A stretch of 54,172 bases of DNA from Candidatus Ornithomonoglobus merdipullorum (GTDB lineage: Bacteria; Bacillota; Clostridia; UBA1381), in the NCBI GenBank assembly GCA_018714695.1, contig DVNB01000021.1, positions 1 through 54,172 on the forward strand, written 5' to 3'. A program made the translations under genes and the position numbers. Shown here piece by piece: positions 26,129-34,949 of the stretch (position 1 is the stretch's first letter; the number at the start of each line of letters is the position of its first letter). Below the pieces are notes generated by a model, which saw nothing but the letters and a program-made list of their open reading frames with translations, searched no databases and was not told where the DNA came from.

Positions 26129-28600
26129 ATGATCATGTTATTTTCAAATTTTACTGAAAGAGCGAGAATCGCTATAAGTGAGGCGCATGATACTGCATGC
26201 GCTCTAGGACACAGGTATATAGGCAGCGAGCATCTTGTTGCCGGACTTATGAAGGAAGGCTCGGGCGTCGCGGCGAAGGTGCTTGAAAATGCGGGAATAA
26301 CCGCCGATCAGGTCGTTGACAAGATCGCGGAGCTCACAGGCTCGAATGAGCCATTGAGCGAGGAGTCGGAGCTTCCGCTTACCCCGAGGACAAAGAGGAT
26401 ACTCCAGCTTGCGGCAATGGAAGCAAGACAGATGGGACATAACTATATAGGTACAGAGCATATACTTATCGCCATATTGCGCGACAGCGACAGTGTTGGC
26501 GTGAGAGTGCTCTTGTCTCTGGGACTCAATCTGCAGCATGTTTACGAGGATATAGCAGAGGCTTTGAACAGCGGTATCGCAGAGCCGTCGGGACAGAGCC
26601 AGTCTTATAATTCTCAGCATAAAAGACGCGGCGGAAAGACGGCCACGCCTACTCTTGACGAGTACGGACGTGATCTCACCGAGCTTGCGAGGGAAAATAA
26701 GTTTGACCCTGTAATAGGCAGGACGAAGGAGATAGAGAGGGTAACTCAGATACTTTCGAGACGTACAAAGAACAATCCGTGTCTGATCGGTGAGCCGGGT
26801 GTCGGTAAGACGGCGGTCGTTGAAGGTCTTGCGGAAAAGATAGCCGCGGGGGATGTTCCCGAGCAGCTCAAATCGAAGAGGCTTGTATCCATCGACCTGT
26901 CGGCGATGGTTGCCGGCGCCAAGTACAGAGGTGAGTTTGAGGAAAGGCTCAAAAAGGTCATAGACGAGGTAACGCATTCGAACGATGTTATCCTGTTTGT
27001 GGATGAGTTCCATACGATAGTCGGTGCGGGAAGCGCGGAGGGCTCGCTTGACGCTTCGAATATCTTAAAGCCGTTTCTGGCAAGGGGCGAGCTGCAGCTG
27101 ATAGGCGCGACTACATTAAAGGAGTACAAGAAGTACATCGAAAAAGACGCCGCTCTCGAAAGAAGATTCCAGCCGGTAACGGTAGGAGAGCCTACGGTGG
27201 ACGAGACTGTTGAGATACTTAAAGGAATAAGGGATAAATATGAAGCGCATCACGGCGTGACTATAACCGATGAGGCTATAAAGGCTGCTGCGCAGATGTC
27301 GGCGAGATATATCACCGACAGGTTCCTGCCGGATAAGGCGATAGACCTTATAGATGAGGCATCGGCCAAGAAGCAGCTGAGTTCACAGACCGCGCCTCCG
27401 GATATAAAAGAGAAGGAGAAAGAGCTCGAAAAGCTTTCCAGTGAGAGGGAGGAGGCTGTAAACGCACAGGAATACGAGAAGGCAGCCAAGATCCGTGATA
27501 AGGAAAAGGTTCTTCAGGAAGAGGTCGACAGGCTCAAGAAGGATTGGAAGGGTACCGGAACATCGTCGGAGCTCGTTGTGAGTGAGGACGACATTGCGGA
27601 GGTGCTCTCAGATTGGACCAATATCCCGGCAGCGAAGCTGAAGCAGGAGGAGATGGAGAAGCTCCGTCATCTCGAGGAAACGCTCCATGCCCGTGTTATC
27701 GGTCAGAACGAGGCTGTATCGGCAGTGGCAAGGGCTATCAAGAGAGGCCGTGCGGGATTGAAGGATCCGAAGCGTCCTATAGGTTCATTCTTGTTCTTGG
27801 GACCTACCGGAGTAGGTAAGACAGAGCTTTCAAAGGCGCTTGCCGAGGCTATGTTCGGTTCTGAAAATTCGCTTATAAGGGTCGATATGTCGGAGTATAT
27901 GGAGAAGCACGCGGTGTCGAAGTTTATCGGATCGCCTCCGGGATATGTAGGCTTTGAGGAAGGCGGACAGCTTACCGAAAAGATCAGGAAGCATCCGTAT
28001 TCGGTGATCCTCTTTGATGAGATCGAAAAGGCGCATCCCGATGTGTTCAACATCATGCTCCAGATCCTTGACGACGGTATCCTTACCGACGCGCAGGGCA
28101 GGACTGTGGACTTCAAGAACACGGTCATAATCATGACATCTAACCTCGGCGCAAGCGAGATACTCGGAAAGGGCGGATCGAAGCTCGGGTTCGGCAATAA
28201 TGATGACAGCAAGAAGACTGAAAAAGAGCAGATCAAGGAGAAGGTAATGGCTGAGGTCAGACGCGCGTTTAAACCGGAGTTCCTCAACCGTATCGATGAG
28301 ATAATCGTATTTGACCGTCTTGAGAAGGACGACATCAAGAAGATCGCGGGACTCATGCTCACATCGCTCACAAAGAGGCTTGCTGATGAGGATATAGCCG
28401 TAACGTTTACGGACAATGCTGTAGACCGTATTTCCGACGAAGGCTTTGATAAGGTATACGGCGCAAGACCGTTAAGGCGCGCGATCCAGACGCGTATCGA
28501 GGATATGCTCTCGGAGGAGATCATAGACGGAGACGTTAAGTCGGGTGACACGATAAGTGTAGACTACAGAGATGACGCGTTTGCTGTTGATAAGAAATAA
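26129..28600 (+). CDS. clpC: ATP-dependent Clp protease ATP-binding subunit ClpC
   Basis: About 823 residues. Double Clp-N repeats lie at residues about 5-145 ([20 protein letters not shown]). The first AAA domain has [15 protein letters not shown] and a Walker B near 280. A UVR motif ([19 protein letters not shown]) is in the middle domain, and the second AAA domain has [31 protein letters not shown] and DAQGRTVDF. It unfolds arginine-phosphorylated proteins for ClpP. ATG 26129 and 26135 are both usable. It is repressed by CtsR through the upstream box and ends at a strong terminator. Confidence 0.97.
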   Translation: MIMLFSNFTERARIAISEAHDTACALGHRYIGSEHLVAGLMKEGSGVAAKVLENAGITADQVVDKIAELTGSNEPLSEESELPLTPRTKRILQLAAMEARQMGHNYIGTEHILIAILRDSDSVGVRVLLSLGLNLQHVYEDIAEALNSGIAEPSGQSQSYNSQHKRRGGKTATPTLDEYGRDLTELARENKFDPVIGRTKEIERVTQILSRRTKNNPCLIGEPGVGKTAVVEGLAEKIAAGDVPEQLKSKRLVSIDLSAMVAGAKYRGEFEERLKKVIDEVTHSNDVILFVDEFHTIVGAGSAEGSLDASNILKPFLARGELQLIGATTLKEYKKYIEKDAALERRFQPVTVGEPTVDETVEILKGIRDKYEAHHGVTITDEAIKAAAQMSARYITDRFLPDKAIDLIDEASAKKQLSSQTAPPDIKEKEKELEKLSSEREEAVNAQEYEKAAKIRDKEKVLQEEVDRLKKDWKGTGTSSELVVSEDDIAEVLSDWTNIPAAKLKQEEMEKLRHLEETLHARVIGQNEAVSAVARAIKRGRAGLKDPKRPIGSFLFLGPTGVGKTELSKALAEAMFGSENSLIRVDMSEYMEKHAVSKFIGSPPGYVGFEEGGQLTEKIRKHPYSVILFDEIEKAHPDVFNIMLQILDDGILTDAQGRTVDFKNTVIIMTSNLGASEILGKGGSKLGFGNNDDSKKTEKEQIKEKVMAEVRRAFKPEFLNRIDEIIVFDRLEKDDIKKIAGLMLTSLTKRLADEDIAVTFTDNAVDRISDEGFDKVYGARPLRRAIQTRIEDMLSEEIIDGDVKSGDTISVDYRDDAFAVDKK

Positions 28601-28607
28601 TTAATGT

Positions 28608-28656
28608 AACGCCCCCAGCAGAGCGGATGACCGCTCTGCGGGGGCGTTCTGTTTTA
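28608..28656. terminator. Terminator between clpC and the DD-carboxypeptidase gene
   Basis: AACGCCCCC-A-GCAGAGCGG pairs with CCGCTCTGC-GGGGGCGTT around ATGA. The T-rich tail (TCTGTTTTAG) on the plus side is moderate. The next gene is convergent. Confidence 0.88.
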
Positions 28657-28657
28657 G

Positions 28658-29905
28658 TCATAATCGTATATCAAGCCGCTTTTCGGCGCTGTTCCAGATG
28701 CTGCTTTCGGCGATCGCTGAAAGCTCATCCGCGGGTACGGCTGTATATCCGTTTAACGGATATACATGCTCGAATGTATATTCTGTGCCGTTAACGGATA
28801 TGCTGGCGGATAGTGCGCTGTCTTTTACTATCGGCGCGAAAACCGTCCCCGGCGGACTGCTTCTGTAAATGCCCGTGGGGATAGGTGCGATCCCCTTTCC
28901 GGGCGCTTCTTTTGCCGAAACAGTCATGCTCGACGGATCCCAGCTTATATTGAACCCGTAATCTTTGAGATCTTCCAAAATGAAGCATATTCCCTCGTTC
29001 GGACCGGCATAGACAAGAGACGGTATCTCGCTGCCGTTTATGAAAAGCCGCATATCGGTGTAGAGAACGTTGTCGCGGTCGTGGTGCGCCTGTTCAAAGC
29101 CTATGTTTAGGAGTTCCGCCGAATCGTCAAAGCGCGATGTTCCGTAGTCAGAATCCATCGTTACCGATATGAGCCTAACTTCGCCGTCGTATGCTGTGGC
29201 TGTCAGACAGCATCCGGCAAGCGTTGTGGTGCCGGTTTTCAGACCGTCGGTTCCCGGATATTCGCAGTCCTCGCCGGGCAGCAGCCTGTTTGTGTTGTCA
29301 TAGCGTTCACCGCGGAATTCTATGTATGGCTTCGAGGTGTACGTGAGCACGTCCGGATATTTGTTTATGAGTATCCTCGCAAGCTCCGCCATCGAATGCG
29401 CTGTGATCCTGTTGTTGTCGGAAAGTCCGGAGGCGTCCTCGTAATATGCATTGAGTCCCAGCTCTGCCGCTGTCTTGTTCATAAGCGCCGCAAAGGCTGC
29501 CTCGGAACCGCTTATGTATTTGCCTGCCATTGCGCTTGCGGCGCAGGCAGACGGGATAAGTATCGCGCCTATTAGCTCGTCCACGCTGTATGCCGTACCG
29601 GCAATGAGCGGTACGTTTGTTGCTTCTTCGTCGGCAGAAGCAAACTCGTCCTGCGCGTCGGCTGTGATCATGGTGTTCTTTGAGAGAAGTCCTTTTGACA
29701 TCTGCTCATAGATCAGATATACAGTCATTACCTTTGTCATGCTTGCCGGTGCAAGCGGCGTTGCGGAGGCCAGCTCGTAATATGTTTTGCCGGTCTCCGC
29801 GTCTATGACGCATGCTGCCTGCGAGGTGAGCTCTGCCGCGAGCGCCCTGGCGGGTTCAAGCAGCAGCGCCGCGGCTGTGAGCATAATTGCTGCCTTTTTT
29901 CTCAT
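28658..29905 (-). CDS. D-alanyl-D-alanine carboxypeptidase with variant SxN motif
   Basis: About 415 residues from ATG 29905, chosen by AGGAGGGG; a longer frame overlaps the next gene. A signal peptide (MRKKAAIMLTAAALLLEPAR, cleavage near ALA) leads to a peptidase S11 domain: SxxK as SMTK near residue 55, KTG in GLKTGTT near 225. Where SxN is expected the sequence reads IPSACAAS, i.e. Cys in place of Asn. The C-terminus has a stalk-like domain (LFINGSEIPSLVYAG...DLKDYGFNISWD) instead of the usual amphipathic anchor. It would trim pentapeptide ends of peptidoglycan. It follows the deacetylase gene closely. Confidence 0.88.
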   Translation of the reverse strand: MRKKAAIMLTAAALLLEPARALAAELTSQAACVIDAETGKTYYELASATPLAPASMTKVMTVYLIYEQMSKGLLSKNTMITADAQDEFASADEEATNVPLIAGTAYSVDELIGAILIPSACAASAMAGKYISGSEAAFAALMNKTAAELGLNAYYEDASGLSDNNRITAHSMAELARILINKYPDVLTYTSKPYIEFRGERYDNTNRLLPGEDCEYPGTDGLKTGTTTLAGCCLTATAYDGEVRLISVTMDSDYGTSRFDDSAELLNIGFEQAHHDRDNVLYTDMRLFINGSEIPSLVYAGPNEGICFILEDLKDYGFNISWDPSSMTVSAKEAPGKGIAPIPTGIYRSSPPGTVFAPIVKDSALSASISVNGTEYTFEHVYPLNGYTAVPADELSAIAESSIWNSAEKRLDIRL

Positions 29906-29946
29906 ATGTCCCCTCCTGTTCATGTGTTCATGCGCGCTTGGAATGC

Positions 29947-31209
29947 TCATGGATTGCACAGATCGTCCAGCGATCTGAACTCGTACCCGTTCTCTATCGC
30001 ATATTGTATGAAGCCTTCGAGTGCGTTTGTGTTGGCTGACGACACCGCATGCAGCAGGTATATGGCTCCGTCATGCATATAACGCGTCATCATGTCGTAG
30101 GCCTCTTCGGTGCTCGGCTGGTCGCTTTCGTCGTAATCATAGTATGCAAAGCTCCATAGGATCGTATTATAGCCCATATCCTTAGCTATGGCGAGCGTCT
30201 TTTCGTTGAATGAGCCCTCGGGCGGTCTCATGTAGTACATCTCGTCATATCCGAAATCGTACTTGAGTTTATCCGAGAGTGCTTCGATCTCGTATATTAT
30301 CGTTTCGGTGCTGCTTTGAGCCAGATTGGCGTGGTTCAAGGTATGGTTTCCAACGGAAAATCCGCTGTCTATCATGCGCCGGACGAGCTCCGGACTTGAT
30401 CTTACGTATTCACCGGTCACGAAAAAGGTAGCGGGTATACCGTGTTTTTCGAGGATGTCCAATATCTGCGGGGTATAGCCGGCTTCGTATCCCTCGTCGA
30501 ATGTCAGATATATGGCGCGCGGTTTTGAATGATCCATATAATATGCGTCAAACTTTGCTACCATTGATTTTTCCCAGTCATAAAGTGAAGGCTCGTCGTG
30601 CTCTACTCTTACAAAGCCCCAGTCATGCTGCTCTGTGGGGAACTGCGAATAGTATGAAAAATCAAGCATGGAGGACGGCGTTTTGACCCTTGTATATGTC
30701 CTCTTTGCCTTTTCGAGCGGAGCATATTCCCTCTGCGGAAGATCCGGAATTGTGAGGAAAAGTGATTTGCTGTCATTGTCCCAATACTTTTCGCCGTATT
30801 GCGTCATGTTGTCCAGAAGGATCATCATATAGCCGTCCACCCAATACGATTGAGTTTCCTGACCGTCAAGCAAAACGCGAATGTTTGTGCTGCCGGATAC
30901 GGCATATTGCGCCCCGGGCATCTGATACGGGAGTGTTACTCCGTCTATGCCGGTAATTGATGTGCAGTTTGGATCGCGTGTGATATTCACGGTCGACGCT
31001 GCCGCGTCAAATGTGACGGAAAAACCGTAGCTGGCTAAGTCTTTTACATATATGCCGCAGTAGTCGTTTATCTCATAGCACGGTATCGGGTAATTGTTTA
31101 TAAACGCGGAGGTGTCGCAGTATCGTATAATATCACCGGATGCCGACGCGTTTGCGGCGCACAGAGCTGCCGCTGCCGATACCGCCAGAGCTGCTGCGAT
31201 CTTTTTCAT
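29947..31209 (-). CDS. PdaA-like polysaccharide deacetylase with N-terminal stalk domain
   Basis: 420 residues from ATG 31209 behind AAAGGAG. A signal peptide (MKKIAAALAVSAAAALCA) is followed by a stalk/copper-amine-oxidase-N-like region to about residue 165 (IPCYEINDYCGIYVKDLASY). The NodB-type deacetylase domain follows: LTFDEGYEAGYTPQILDILE, metal His in GNHTLNHANL, MRPPEGSFNEKTLA and LLHAVS. The TFDEGYEAGYT form is that of B. subtilis PdaA, which makes muramic-delta-lactam in the spore cortex; a cortex role is likely but not proven. The cleavage partner CwlD is not in the window. Confidence 0.88.
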   Translation of the reverse strand: MKKIAAALAVSAAAALCAANASASGDIIRYCDTSAFINNYPIPCYEINDYCGIYVKDLASYGFSVTFDAAASTVNITRDPNCTSITGIDGVTLPYQMPGAQYAVSGSTNIRVLLDGQETQSYWVDGYMMILLDNMTQYGEKYWDNDSKSLFLTIPDLPQREYAPLEKAKRTYTRVKTPSSMLDFSYYSQFPTEQHDWGFVRVEHDEPSLYDWEKSMVAKFDAYYMDHSKPRAIYLTFDEGYEAGYTPQILDILEKHGIPATFFVTGEYVRSSPELVRRMIDSGFSVGNHTLNHANLAQSSTETIIYEIEALSDKLKYDFGYDEMYYMRPPEGSFNEKTLAIAKDMGYNTILWSFAYYDYDESDQPSTEEAYDMMTRYMHDGAIYLLHAVSSANTNALEGFIQYAIENGYEFRSLDDLCNP

Positions 31210-31250
31210 ATCGTTTCTCCTTTCCGCAGCGCGTAGCTGCTGTTGGCGTA

Positions 31251-31285
31251 ATAAAAAAGGTGGGGCGTGAAACTCACGCCCCGCC
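31251..31285 (-). terminator. Terminator of the secreted protein gene
   Basis: GGTGGGGCGTG (31259-31269) pairs with CACGCCCCGCC (31275-31285), with one mismatch, around AAACT. It is followed on the minus strand by TTTTTTATT. It is one of the strongest terminators in the window. Confidence 0.92.
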
Positions 31286-31319
31286 TTGCGGTTCACTTTA
31301 TTAAATAACCGAATTTATA

Positions 31320-32153
31320 TTACCAGCTCTGAACCGGATTGTTGTATACAGGCTTCATTGTGAATGCGCCCATGCTTGCATTCAATACATCACCGTTATT
31401 CGAAATATCTACCGAACCAACCTGTACCGGTACACCGAATACGTTCTGCCACAGATAGAGGTCTGTTCTTGTGCCAACCTCTACTGCCTCGAACCATACA
31501 TCTGACGGGATATCCCAGATGAACTTAGCTCTTCTGATAGCAGCGTCTACCGAATTAGCCTCGTCGCCGAGAACGTTGCTGATCTGAGCCTCAAGCGATC
31601 TTGCTCTGTACCAGTCATCTGTTGTGAAGTTGCTTGCGTTGTAGAGGATCTCCGAGCTGCCCGATGCTGCGCCTGTGATGGTCGAAGCTGTTGCCATGCC
31701 GAGAGCGAGCTTGTGAACATCGTTTATAAGGATGTCAGCAGCCTCTGCATAGTAACCGTCAGCCATGTAAGCTTCTACATCTGCAAATGCCTCATTGATT
31801 ATAACTCTGTCGATAGCGTTCTCGATCTGAGCGAGGAATGTGTTAGCTACTGCGAGCTCAGCCGGTGTAAGTGTGCCTGAGCTGATCATAGCCTCAAGAG
31901 CAACGTGAGCCTCAAAATAGAAGCCGTTGTTGTAGAGATTCTGTGCCTGAGCATATGTAGCTTCCTTGTCACCCGAGAATACAGGTACCGGAACAGTCAT
32001 ATTGTTTACCCACGGCTCAGTATATGTATCTACCGGACCGCCAGCAAGATTGTTCATACCTTCTGTCGGAACGTCAGCTGCCAATGCTGTCAATGACGAC
32101 AGTGACATAGCTGCTGCAGCTGCAACGCATAAAATTTTCTTGTTGAGTTTCAT
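31320..32153 (-). CDS. Secreted protein of unknown function, apparently highly expressed
   Basis: 277 residues with a textbook signal peptide (MKLNKKILCVAAAAAMSLSS, cleavage after ALA). The mature part is helix-rich with repeats of the kind AYMADGYYAEAADILIND and NLYNNGFYFEAHVALEAMI, like short TPR-type helical pairs, and a beta-rich end (VPVQVGSVDISNNGDVL). I do not recognise a family. AGGAGG, a consensus-like promoter (32186-32214), regular codon use and a strong terminator suggest an abundant single-gene product, perhaps a cell-surface or matrix protein (inference). It has no anchor motif. Confidence 0.75.
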   Translation of the reverse strand: MKLNKKILCVAAAAAMSLSSLTALAADVPTEGMNNLAGGPVDTYTEPWVNNMTVPVPVFSGDKEATYAQAQNLYNNGFYFEAHVALEAMISSGTLTPAELAVANTFLAQIENAIDRVIINEAFADVEAYMADGYYAEAADILINDVHKLALGMATASTITGAASGSSEILYNASNFTTDDWYRARSLEAQISNVLGDEANSVDAAIRRAKFIWDIPSDVWFEAVEVGTRTDLYLWQNVFGVPVQVGSVDISNNGDVLNASMGAFTMKPVYNNPVQSW

Positions 32154-32185
32154 TCAAAACCCCTCCTTTAAATTTCTTTAACAAT

Positions 32186-32214
32186 ATGATAACACAAATT
32201 TCATCAGATTGCAA
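32186..32214 (-). promoter_or_regulatory. Promoter of the secreted protein gene
   Basis: On the minus strand, TTGCAA (32209-32214), 17 bp, TATCAT (32186-32191). Upstream, 32215-32600 contains no gene; it is AT-rich and has ATGCAA/TTGCAT motifs at 32260, 32284 and 32321. Confidence 0.7.
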
Positions 32215-32609
32215 TAGTTTTCATGGGTGCAAGTTCCACAAAAAAGCCATGGAGATTTCATGCAATATTCACAGTTTTTCCATTTGCATGATAAAATTTC
32301 ATAAAAATATTTTGTATAAATTGCATAAAGGGCGCACAACCATGCGATTTTTGAAGGCGATAAAAATTTACTTCAAACAGTAAAATTTATGAGTAATTAG
32401 CCAATAGAAGATTTTCACTGTAAAATGAACATTGGATTTGCGTGCGGCGGTGATAAATTCAAGGAAATATCTGCGTTTGGTGAACGAATCGTTCCGGCGC
32501 CGGGGCAGACAGGAGACTTTTGCATTTTAATGGATCCTATTGTATATGTTGCCTTATCGGACTGTGTCCGGCAGCCGGGAGTTTATCTATATTTTTTCGT
32601 GCATTCATA

Positions 32610-32638
32610 TTGACAAAACATAAAAAGGATGATATAAT
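32610..32638 (+). promoter_or_regulatory. Sigma-A promoter of infC-rpmI-rplT
   Basis: TTGACA (32610-32615), 17 bp, TATAAT (32633-32638). It is an exact consensus promoter; the leader to infC is about 200 bases. Confidence 0.92.
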
Positions 32639-32644
32639 ATTCTG

Positions 32645-32771
32645 CGAAAACAAGCAGAAGCGTTCGCTCTCACCGTAAGGACATTGAGCTTTATGGTAAA
32701 TATTCTTTCGTTTCCTTAGTATAATGTAGGAACGCGGAGAGTTGTGGGCGGATGTTTTCATCCGTTTTTTT
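32645..32771 (+). ncRNA. infC-operon leader RNA with attenuator (L20-leader type)
   Basis: The transcript leader contains GCGTTCGCTCTCACCGTAAGG and ends with CGGATG (32749-32754), loop TTTT, CATCCG (32759-32764), T7. This is a complete intrinsic terminator upstream of infC. Position and motif order match the ribosomal-protein-L20-type leaders of Firmicutes, in which L20 binding promotes termination. The L20-binding fold itself I could not verify by eye. Confidence 0.7.
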
Positions 32772-32842
32772 GATGTATTTTCGGAATAAAGCCGGCCGCG
32801 ACAATATATGCGGCAGCGGCTGCTTAAAAGGAGGGGTTTACT

Positions 32843-33358
32843 ATTAGTAAGAATGAACATCAGATCAACGAGCAGATTCGTGATAATGAGCTTCGCATAA
32901 TATCGGCTGACGGAGAACAGCTCGGCGTTATGGACGCACGCTCGGCACAGAGGCTTGCAAACGAGAAAGGTCTTGATCTTGTAAAGATCGCGCCGAATGC
33001 GAAACCGCCGGTATGCAAGATAATGGATTACGGTAAGTACAAATTTGAGCTTGCCAAGCGCGAAAAGGAAAACAGAAAGAACCAGAAGGTAATAAATATT
33101 AAGGAAGTTCAGCTTTCGCCGTCCATTGACACGAACGACTTCAACACGAAGGCAAGACAGGCAATGAAGTTCTTGAAGTCGGGAGATAAGGTTCGTGTGA
33201 AGGTTCGTTTCAGAGGCCGTGAGCTGAGTCATTCTGAGATAGGCAAAGCCCTGCTCGAAAGGTTTGCCGAGACTGTAAAGGAGTTCGGCACGGTTGAAAA
33301 AGCGGCAAAGCTTGAGGGGAGAAACATGATAATGTTCATCTCTCCGACAGCGCAGTAA
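32843..33358 (+). CDS. infC: Translation initiation factor IF-3, with AUU start
   Basis: 171 residues. The only start that fits AAGGAGG (32828-32834) and the family N-terminus (INEQIRDNELRIISADGEQLG) is the ATT at 32843; the first ATG in frame is 29 codons downstream and would remove part of the N domain. AUU initiation is the known IF-3 autoregulatory device. The N-domain, the lysine-rich linker (FELAKREKENRKNQKVI) and the C-domain (KVRVKVRFRGRELSHSEIG) are all present. IF-3 controls start-codon choice and subunit splitting. Confidence 0.96.
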   Translation: MSKNEHQINEQIRDNELRIISADGEQLGVMDARSAQRLANEKGLDLVKIAPNAKPPVCKIMDYGKYKFELAKREKENRKNQKVINIKEVQLSPSIDTNDFNTKARQAMKFLKSGDKVRVKVRFRGRELSHSEIGKALLERFAETVKEFGTVEKAAKLEGRNMIMFISPTAQ

Positions 33359-33382
33359 TTTAGAAAAGGAGTGTAAAAGACT

Positions 33383-33586
33383 ATGCCTAAAACAAAGATA
33401 AAGACACATAGAGGTGCAGCAAAGAGATTTAACCTCACAAAAAACGGTAAGGTTAAGAAGAACAGAGCGTTCAGAAGACATATCCTGAACAAGAAGTCGA
33501 CAAAGAGAAAGAGACATCTCAGAAAGCAGGCGTACTGCTCAAAGGCAAATGCGGCTGTTATCAAGAAGCTTATTCCTTACAAATAA
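33383..33586 (+). CDS. rpmI: 50S ribosomal protein L35
   Basis: 67 residues, very basic. It begins [16 protein letters not shown] and has the conserved [27 protein letters not shown] precedes the ATG. Second gene of infC-rpmI-rplT. Confidence 0.97.
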   Translation: MPKTKIKTHRGAAKRFNLTKNGKVKKNRAFRRHILNKKSTKRKRHLRKQAYCSKANAAVIKKLIPYK

Positions 33587-33610
33587 TTCGGAAAGAGAGG
33601 TTGTATATAA

Positions 33611-33967
33611 ATGGCAAGAGTAAAAGGCGGTATCGCTACAAAGAAGCATCATAAGAAGATATTAAAGCAGGCAAAGGGTTACTACGGCGCGCTCAGCAAG
33701 CAGTATCGTTCGGCTAATCAGGCGGTTATGCGCGCGATGGCTAACGCTTATATAGGAAGAAAACACAAGAAGAGAGATTTCAGAAGACTCTGGATAACAA
33801 GAATAAGCGCTGCTGCAAAGATGAACGGCATGAATTATTCCACATTCATGAACGGTCTCAAGATAGCGGGCGTCAACATGAACAGAAAGGTCCTCTCGGA
33901 GATCGCTATTGCGGATCCTGCGGCTTTCGCAAAGCTGGTTGAGACGGCAAAGGCTGCAAGAGCCTAA
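33611..33967 (+). CDS. rplT: 50S ribosomal protein L20
   Basis: 118 residues. It begins [20 protein letters not shown], with [20 protein letters not shown] and [17 protein letters not shown]-type motifs. It is an early assembly protein binding 23S rRNA and the probable feedback regulator of the operon through the leader at 32645-32771. GAAAGAGAGG lies upstream. Confidence 0.97.
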   Translation: MARVKGGIATKKHHKKILKQAKGYYGALSKQYRSANQAVMRAMANAYIGRKHKKRDFRRLWITRISAAAKMNGMNYSTFMNGLKIAGVNMNRKVLSEIAIADPAAFAKLVETAKAARA

Positions 33968-33977
33968 AAAATATGGG

Positions 33978-34025
33978 AAAGCGGATATTTAAAAACGTGT
34001 ATGCATTTTTAAATATCCGCTTTTT
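33978..34025 (+). terminator. Terminator of infC-rpmI-rplT
   Basis: An 18-bp perfect stem, starting AAAGCGGATATTT (33978-33995) and pairing with 34006-34023, with a 10-base loop and a T-run. Confidence 0.93.
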
Positions 34026-34146
34026 ATATCTGAAAATAATACCAGTATAAATCTTTACCCTTTTCACATAATAAAACCATAAACGAAGCATGAGACAGCG
34101 TGAAAAGTAAGCGCGGGCTTTTATTAATATGAGGAGGAATAGATTT

Positions 34147-34683
34147 ATGAAGGCAACCGGAATTGTCAGGAGAATAGACGATTTGGGAAGGGTGGTGATC
34201 CCGAAGGAGATAAGGCGCACTATGCGGATAAGGGAAGGGGATCCTCTTGAGATATTTACCGAAAAGGACGGCGAGGTCATCTTCAAAAAATATTCGCCGA
34301 TAGGCGAGCTCGGTGACTTTGCGGAAAATTATGTTGAAACGCTTGCGAAAACGAGCGGACATGCAGCCTGCATCACCGACCGCGACAACGTGATAGCCGT
34401 TTCGGGAGTGCCGAAGAAGGAGCTCATAGAGAAAAGGGTATCTCCGGAGCTTGACGATCTTATGAACGATAAGGTCACGGTGACATATGAATCCGGGCGT
34501 GTCGTATCCATAGCCGACGGGAACGACAAGTACAACGCGGGAGTTGTCGTGCCGATAATCTCGGAGGGTGACACGATAGGTTCCGTGGTCTTTGTAATTA
34601 AGGATGGAGAAAAGCCGTCGGTCGTAGACGATAAGCTTGCCGAAACTGCGGCCGGCTTTCTCGGTAAGCATATGGAAGGATAA
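34147..34683 (+). CDS. spoVT: Stage V sporulation protein T (SpoVT)
   Basis: 178 residues from ATG 34147; GAGGAGG upstream sets this start, and the six extra codons from 34129 contain the ribosome site. An N-terminal AbrB-type swapped-hairpin DNA-binding domain (ATGIVRRIDDLGRVVIPKEI) is followed by a GAF-like domain (HAACITDRDNVIAVSGVPKK, VVVPIISEGDTIGSVVF). The length is the same as B. subtilis SpoVT. It regulates late forespore (sigma-G) genes, supporting an endospore-forming host. Confidence 0.95.
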   Translation: MKATGIVRRIDDLGRVVIPKEIRRTMRIREGDPLEIFTEKDGEVIFKKYSPIGELGDFAENYVETLAKTSGHAACITDRDNVIAVSGVPKKELIEKRVSPELDDLMNDKVTVTYESGRVVSIADGNDKYNAGVVVPIISEGDTIGSVVFVIKDGEKPSVVDDKLAETAAGFLGKHMEG

Positions 34684-34719
34684 GCGCTATGCTTCTTTGG
34701 ACGTAACGTATGTCCGTAT

Positions 34720-34756
34720 AAACGGGGGGATCCGCGGCAGGGTTCGCCCGTTTTTT
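34720..34756 (+). terminator. Terminator of spoVT
   Basis: AAACGGG (34720-34726) pairs with CCCGTTT (34747-34753), with a GC-rich inner loop, followed by T6. Confidence 0.8.
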
Positions 34757-34864
34757 CGTATGATCAGTCGGTGCGTGTGCTTTTTTGGAAGGTTTTACGG
34801 TTTTTTGCGGTATTTTCACTAATATTTATATTCAAAAACCACATAAAATGTGAGATTATAACGA

Positions 34865-34893
34865 TTGAAAAAGAATGTAAAAGATGATATAAT
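34865..34893 (+). promoter_or_regulatory. Sigma-A promoter of prs
   Basis: TTGAAA (34865-34870), 17 bp, TATAAT (34888-34893). Confidence 0.82.
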
Positions 34894-34949
34894 TTTATTG
34901 GATGTAAACCGGACTTAATCGGAATGTAGAGAGCAGAAGGAGAGAAACC

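Noticed and set aside
32537-33517. 326-codon minus-strand frame over the infC leader and infC
   Set aside because: It covers a well-supported promoter, attenuator and infC; composition and lack of a ribosome site mark it as a shadow.
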